The notes under the pieces are model-generated. The model made no database searches. It had not been told where the DNA came from and worked only from the letters and a program-made list of their open reading frames with translations. DNA of 64,000 nt from Veillonellales bacterium (GTDB lineage: Bacteria; Bacillota; Negativicutes; JAAYSF01): assembly GCA_039680175.1 (NCBI GenBank), contig JBDKTO010000065.1:16602-80601 (forward strand), in the 5' to 3' direction. Made by a program: the position numbers and the translations under genes. This document shows, one piece after another, positions 60,530 through 64,000 of the stretch (the first letter of the stretch is position 1; every line of letters starts with the position of its first letter).

Positions 60530-61555
60530 TTATAGTTTCACTATCACTTTAATAACATTTTCTTTCTTCTGGCTCAATACGTCTAGAGCAGTCTGTGTAT
60601 GATCCAGATCCATAGTTTGAGTAATAAAATCACGTAAGTCAAGACCATTTTGGATCATATCGGCAGCTTCTTTGAAGTCTCTGGTTTCATAGGTCATAGC
60701 ACCAAACATCGTTAGTTCGTTCAAAACAACTTGATAAGAATAAAAAGGATATTTCGTTGTAATCATTGCGATAACGCCGACTTCACCGCGTTTACGCACG
60801 CATGCAGCCGCCTGATCTAAAATATCAGGAGCCCCGGCGGCTACCATGGCTAGATCAGCCCCCCTGCCTCCATTCAGACCTTTCACAACAGCTGCCACGT
60901 CCTTCTCCCGGGGATCAATTGCTGCTGTTGCTCCGTGTTTGAGCGCCATTTCGCGGTTAAAGGCTGCTACATCTGTACAAACAATCGTCTTATATCCCAT
61001 TTGTTTTGCCACAACCAGTGTTAATAGACCGATAGTCCCCATTCCCAGAATTACGAGACATTCCTTGGCCTGGACAGTAACTCGGTGCATGGCATGTACA
61101 GCTACCGCCAACGGTTCTATCATGGTACCCATTTCAAAACTGATGTTATCATTCAACTTATAAATCGTCTTTTCCGGTGCGTTGAAATATTCCACAAATA
61201 CGCCAATCCATTTGGCTGTTCCGGGAACTATCTTGTTGTTGCACAGATTCACCAGATTCTGCCGGCAATACTCACACTCGCCGCAGCCTACTTGCGGTTC
61301 TACCGTAACGCGATCGCCAATTTTTATGTTTTTGACATCCGGACCGATTTCTACTACTTCTCCGGCAATTTCATGCCCCAGTATAGCAGGCGGCTTACGA
61401 AAAGCATGTGTTCCCCTAAACAAATGCAGGTCTGATCCGCACACCCCTACTGTTTTAACCTTAATAAGCACCTCGTCGCCCTGAATATCGGGTCGGTTTA
61501 TCTCCTGGATAGCAACCTGTTTTACATCTGTAACCAAAGCAGCTTTCATTTTCAT
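60530..61555 (-). CDS. Zinc-dependent medium-chain dehydrogenase (threonine/sorbitol dehydrogenase-like)
   Basis: A 341-residue NAD-dependent alcohol dehydrogenase. The catalytic zinc site is GVCGSDLHLF and ILGHEIAGEVVE (Cys, His, Glu), the structural zinc site CGECEYCRQNLVNLC and the Rossmann motif LGMGTIGLLTLV. In described DUF1537 pathways the first step is done by a beta-hydroxyacid-type dehydrogenase; here an MDR enzyme holds that position, presumably oxidising the four-carbon acid at C3 or C2. First gene of the operon. Start ATG 61555 after GGGGAGGGG. Confidence 0.9.
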   Translation of the reverse strand: MKMKAALVTDVKQVAIQEINRPDIQGDEVLIKVKTVGVCGSDLHLFRGTHAFRKPPAILGHEIAGEVVEIGPDVKNIKIGDRVTVEPQVGCGECEYCRQNLVNLCNNKIVPGTAKWIGVFVEYFNAPEKTIYKLNDNISFEMGTMIEPLAVAVHAMHRVTVQAKECLVILGMGTIGLLTLVVAKQMGYKTIVCTDVAAFNREMALKHGATAAIDPREKDVAAVVKGLNGGRGADLAMVAAGAPDILDQAAACVRKRGEVGVIAMITTKYPFYSYQVVLNELTMFGAMTYETRDFKEAADMIQNGLDLRDFITQTMDLDHTQTALDVLSQKKENVIKVIVKL

Positions 61556-61572
61556 TAAAAAACCCCTCCCCA

Positions 61573-61596
61573 AACTGCACGCAGTTCATGCAGTTA
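61573..61596. repeat. Short inverted repeat in the leader of the dehydrogenase operon
   Basis: AACTGCA and TGCAGTT (about 61573-61596) flank CGCAGTTCA, just upstream of the ribosome site. It could be a binding site or a short stem. Confidence 0.45.
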
Positions 61597-61612
61597 TTAA
61601 TTGATTAATTTA

Positions 61613-61641
61613 AGTTTAAATTGATAAGAAAATTTATTCAA
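61613..61641 (-). promoter_or_regulatory. Promoter of the acid-sugar/TRAP operon
   Basis: On the minus strand TTGAAT (61636-61641), a 17-base spacer and TAAACT (61613-61618). This is sigma-70-type, not sigma-54-type. Confidence 0.5.
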
Positions 61642-61667
61642 TACAACGCAACGACTAAACTGTTTAT

Positions 61668-61709
61668 TTTTTGAACAAATAATATATTCATTCTATTTTT
61701 GTTCAAAAA
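61668..61709. promoter_or_regulatory. 11-bp inverted repeat operator between divergent promoters
   Basis: TTTTTGAACAA (61668-61678) and TTGTTCAAAAA (61699-61709) form a perfect inverted repeat with a 20-base AT-rich centre. It lies between the two divergent -35 elements, 26 bases from one and 14 from the other, the expected place for binding by the PrpR-like regulator. Confidence 0.65.
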
Positions 61710-61723
61710 CAGTACAGAAACAA

Positions 61724-61752
61724 TTGAAGCGATAACTAAAATAGGTTATAAT
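61724..61752 (+). promoter_or_regulatory. Sigma-A-type promoter of the PrpR-like regulator gene
   Basis: TTGAAG (61724-61729), a 17-base spacer and a perfect TATAAT (61747-61752). Confidence 0.75.
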
Positions 61753-61792
61753 TGTTCTAAAATAAATCAGTACAGTAGAAAGTGTGATATTC

Positions 61793-63574
61793 TTGAGCAA
61801 AGCAAAAATTTTAGCCATCCTACCCTATCAGGGATTAAAAAACCGGCTATTGGAAACTGCCAAAAAGCACGATGATGTAGAAGTCCATGCTTTTGTAGGC
61901 GACATGATAGAAGGTGTCGAAGTAGTTAAATCTATTTCCCAGGAAAATTATTCAGTCATTCTATCACGAGCCGGTACAGCAAGTCTGATTGAGCAAGTAG
62001 TCAACATCCCCGTCATTGATATCGGCATTAGCATATATGATATGCTGCGTGCTATCCGACTCTCCCAAAGTTATGAAGGAAAGTTCGCCATAGTAGGCTT
62101 TCCCATGATTACGAAATATGCAGTTTTAATCAATGACCTATTAGAATATCAATTGAATATTTTTACCGTGAACGATACAAGTGAAATTTTGGAATGTCTT
62201 AATAAACTCAAGGACATTGGTTTTGAGCTTATTGTAGGCGATATGATTACCGTAAACAACGCCCGCCGTGTCGGCCTAAATACCATTCTGGTCACATCCG
62301 GCGAAGAAAGTATTGATGCTGCTTTAACCCAATGTATTAAGTGGCATATTCACAACGAAAAACTGAATGAACATAATAAGTTGCTACGTAGCATCTTACA
62401 TAAATTAAATCAAGGTATCTGCGTATTCAGTCTGCAAAAAGAGCTTTTATACAGCATGGAACCTGCCGCAATCTCTGATCATTTACGAATACAGAGCGAG
62501 CTTCACAAATACGTGGATACTGTTATTACAAATAATGACCTGAAACTGATTAAAAAAATTGGTGATAACTCGTTTTTCATAAATGCCAGTATTCTCAATT
62601 ATAACGATATCAAATCTGTTGCGTTCTTCTATGAAATCGTCCCCGATATTTTCAAACCTAAAAACCGACTGGTTACCTACAGAAATCTAGATGACGCACC
62701 TTCTGTTAATTTAGAAACCTTTCCGTATACAAGCATAGCACTAAAAAAAGCAATGGAATACGTGACGCGGTTCAGTACCACTTCACTTCCCATCGTTATT
62801 TACGGTCCACGGGGCTGTGGCAAAGATTCTTTTGCATATGCAATTTACCGAAAAAGCATATTCCAATTTAATCCCCTAATCACCGTTGACTGCAAGTTTG
62901 CTTCCGGCAAACTATGGGCATCTTTACTTGAAAGTGAAAAATCCCCCTTAAACCGGGCCCATTTTACCGTCTATTTTAAAAACCTCCACCTGCTTACCGA
63001 TGCACAGCAAGCCGAACTAGAATCCTATCTAGAAAATACATATATACAAAAACGCAACCGCCTTATTTTTTCTTTCGTTTATGATTCTTCTACCACTTTC
63101 GTTAAAGGTTCACTCATGTATTACATTTGTAATGTGTTAGGATCTCTGTCGCTTCTTGTTCCTACACTAAATGAGCGAACGGATGATATACCCAATCTGG
63201 CTACGTTATACTTGAATGAATTAAATTCCAAAATGGGTAAGCAGGTGATTGGGCTCCAGATAAATGCTCTCAAAGCACTGAAGGAACATCACTGGGAAAA
63301 CAATCTTGATCAATTCAAAAAAGTCATTCAGAAACTGTTTGTTATGACTGATTCTCCTTATATCAGCGAACAACTAACCTGCGAAGTCTTGGAAAAAGAT
63401 AGCCCTTTAGTCGGCACTTCGCAAAACAACATACCAATTGATCTGAGCGGGACACTGGATGAAATCACCAAGAACATAATTAAGTTAATTTTAGAGCAAG
63501 AAAATATGAATCAGTCTAAGGCTGCCAAACGTCTGAACATTAGCCGCAGTACCCTTTGGAAAAAGCTCCAATAG
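61793..63574 (+). CDS. PrpR-N domain regulator with degenerate AAA+ domain and Fis-type helix-turn-helix
   Basis: A 593-residue regulator. Residues 1-175 match the PrpR N-terminal effector domain (KILAILPYQGLKNRL, VILSRAGTASLIEQ, IVGDMITVNNARRVGL). A PAS-like linker follows (about 205-300). The AAA+ part (about 315-510) keeps a Walker A-like GPRGCGKDS but lacks the GAFTGA loop, and Walker B, usually FLDEI, reads YFKNLHLL. The tail has a Fis-type helix-turn-helix (AKRLNISRSTLWKKL). It therefore probably cannot open sigma-54 promoters and acts on sigma-70 promoters, as the flanking ones suggest. The TTG at 61793 is the likely start; a GTG at 61784 is possible. Confidence 0.85.
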   Translation: MSKAKILAILPYQGLKNRLLETAKKHDDVEVHAFVGDMIEGVEVVKSISQENYSVILSRAGTASLIEQVVNIPVIDIGISIYDMLRAIRLSQSYEGKFAIVGFPMITKYAVLINDLLEYQLNIFTVNDTSEILECLNKLKDIGFELIVGDMITVNNARRVGLNTILVTSGEESIDAALTQCIKWHIHNEKLNEHNKLLRSILHKLNQGICVFSLQKELLYSMEPAAISDHLRIQSELHKYVDTVITNNDLKLIKKIGDNSFFINASILNYNDIKSVAFFYEIVPDIFKPKNRLVTYRNLDDAPSVNLETFPYTSIALKKAMEYVTRFSTTSLPIVIYGPRGCGKDSFAYAIYRKSIFQFNPLITVDCKFASGKLWASLLESEKSPLNRAHFTVYFKNLHLLTDAQQAELESYLENTYIQKRNRLIFSFVYDSSTTFVKGSLMYYICNVLGSLSLLVPTLNERTDDIPNLATLYLNELNSKMGKQVIGLQINALKALKEHHWENNLDQFKKVIQKLFVMTDSPYISEQLTCEVLEKDSPLVGTSQNNIPIDLSGTLDEITKNIIKLILEQENMNQSKAAKRLNISRSTLWKKLQ

Positions 63575-63584
63575 TACTCTTACT

Positions 63585-63666
63585 GGACAGTCAAAAGTTC
63601 TGACACCTTAAGAAGCTTGCCAATCATCCATGAAGTCAGGTATTTTATAAAAACATTTGACTGTCC
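63585..63666. repeat. 11-bp inverted repeat after the regulator gene
   Basis: GGACAGTCAAA (63585-63595) and TTTGACTGTCC (63656-63666) are perfect complements, 60 bases apart. Inside lies a second pair, TTCTGACaCC and GaaGTCAGG. It may be a long hairpin terminator or the remains of a small mobile element. Confidence 0.6.
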
Positions 63667-63671
63667 GGCAT

Positions 63672-63699
63672 AAAAAAAAGACTTGGCTTGTGCCAAGTC
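63672..63699 (-). terminator. Terminator after the 2-oxoacid oxidoreductase gamma subunit
   Basis: GACTTGGC (63680-63687) pairs with GCCAAGTC (63692-63699) with a TTGT loop; on the minus strand eight T follow. Confidence 0.88.
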
Positions 63700-63735
63700 C
63701 GTTAAAGAGAAGAATCATTTTTTATTTGCGCACGA

Positions 63736-64000
63736 TCAACGAGCGGAAATATAATCAATCCCGCTTTGAATTGCTTTTTCATTGATCGCAAACAGCTGCG
63801 GTTTTTTCGCAAATATTTTGGCAAAGGCCTTAAGTACTGACTCGGCCTTCACTGTTCCGGCAGCGGCAATGACTGCGCCAAGAACCACCATATTGGTTAC
63901 CTTGGGATTCCCCAATTCTGCCGCGATATCATTTGCCGGAATTTTATAAGCGGTAATGTCGGTCCGCTTAGGAGCATGGTCAATAAGCGAGCTGTTTATA
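63736..64000 (-). CDS. 2-oxoacid:ferredoxin oxidoreductase gamma subunit, C-terminal part
   Basis: The last 88 codons of a gene that enters from the right edge. The translation includes KIPANDIAAELGNPKVTN, then MVVLGAVIAAAGTVKAESV and FAKKPQLFAINEKAIQSG, the C-terminal pattern of gamma subunits of 2-oxoglutarate/2-oxoisovalerate/pyruvate:ferredoxin oxidoreductases (Kor/Vor/Por). These complexes oxidise 2-oxoacids to acyl-CoA and reduced ferredoxin in anaerobes. Which member cannot be fixed from this fragment. It is the last gene of its operon. Confidence 0.85.
   Translation of the reverse strand, partial: INSSLIDHAPKRTDITAYKIPANDIAAELGNPKVTNMVVLGAVIAAAGTVKAESVLKAFAKIFAKKPQLFAINEKAIQSGIDYISAR

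Noticed and set aside
1..64000. CRISPR array, prophage, integrative element or toxin-antitoxin pair
   Set aside because: I looked for regularly spaced repeats, integrases, phage structural genes, transposases and small paired genes, and found none that I could support.

Overview
This window reads as the chromosome of an anaerobic, diderm Firmicute of the Negativicutes, most likely near Sporomusaceae. This is inference from gene content: Gram-positive-style strong ribosome binding sites, reverse rubrerythrin, a LytS/LytTR pair and a ferredoxin-dependent 2-oxoacid oxidoreductase sit beside a two-partner secretion system (TpsB outer-membrane transporter plus giant TpsA adhesin) that only makes sense with an outer membrane. 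Genes occur on both strands, with long minus-strand runs. I see no tRNA, rRNA, CRISPR array, prophage or intact insertion sequence.

Layout. 1-6.2 kb: a broken class V aminotransferase at the edge, a QueG-like reductase, reverse rubrerythrin, an HD phosphohydrolase, a PII protein with the ammonium transporter AmtB, and a CNNM/HlyC-type membrane protein. 6.2-17.7 kb (minus strand): a CDF metal transporter, DUF1848 protein, AlkD-like and Nfo repair enzymes, an MFS transporter, small secreted and zinc-ribbon proteins, topoisomerase III, a membrane metallophosphoesterase and a DEAD-box helicase. 17.7-28.8 kb: a repeat-filled gap, a second DEAD-box helicase, a gap with a candidate structured RNA, a second topoisomerase III, UvsE, MATE, RecQ, an esterase and a beta-hydroxyacid dehydrogenase. 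28.8-34 kb: a lipoate-ligase-like/DUF116 fusion and a kduI-kduD-kdgK-iclR uronate operon.

34.2-50 kb is the most distinctive region. Two tandem cyclic-di-GMP-I (GEMM) riboswitches, each with its own terminator, precede a small secreted protein. Convergent to it lies a tpsB-tpsA operon that encodes a 4333-residue adhesin with about 19 MBG repeats. A third cyclic-di-GMP-I riboswitch with terminator precedes that operon. The expression platforms suggest opposite responses: adhesin on, small protein off, at high c-di-GMP.

50-55.5 kb: a LytS-type kinase and LytTR regulator, a DASS anion transporter whose promoter carries a 21-bp-period direct repeat of the kind LytTR regulators bind, and a glycosyltransferase. 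55.7-63.6 kb: a catabolic cluster with a TRAP transporter (DctP/Q/M), class II aldolase, DUF1537 acid-sugar kinase and zinc dehydrogenase, divergent from a PrpR-N regulator with a degenerate AAA+ domain. An 11-bp inverted repeat lies between the divergent promoters. The window closes inside a 2-oxoacid:ferredoxin oxidoreductase gamma subunit.
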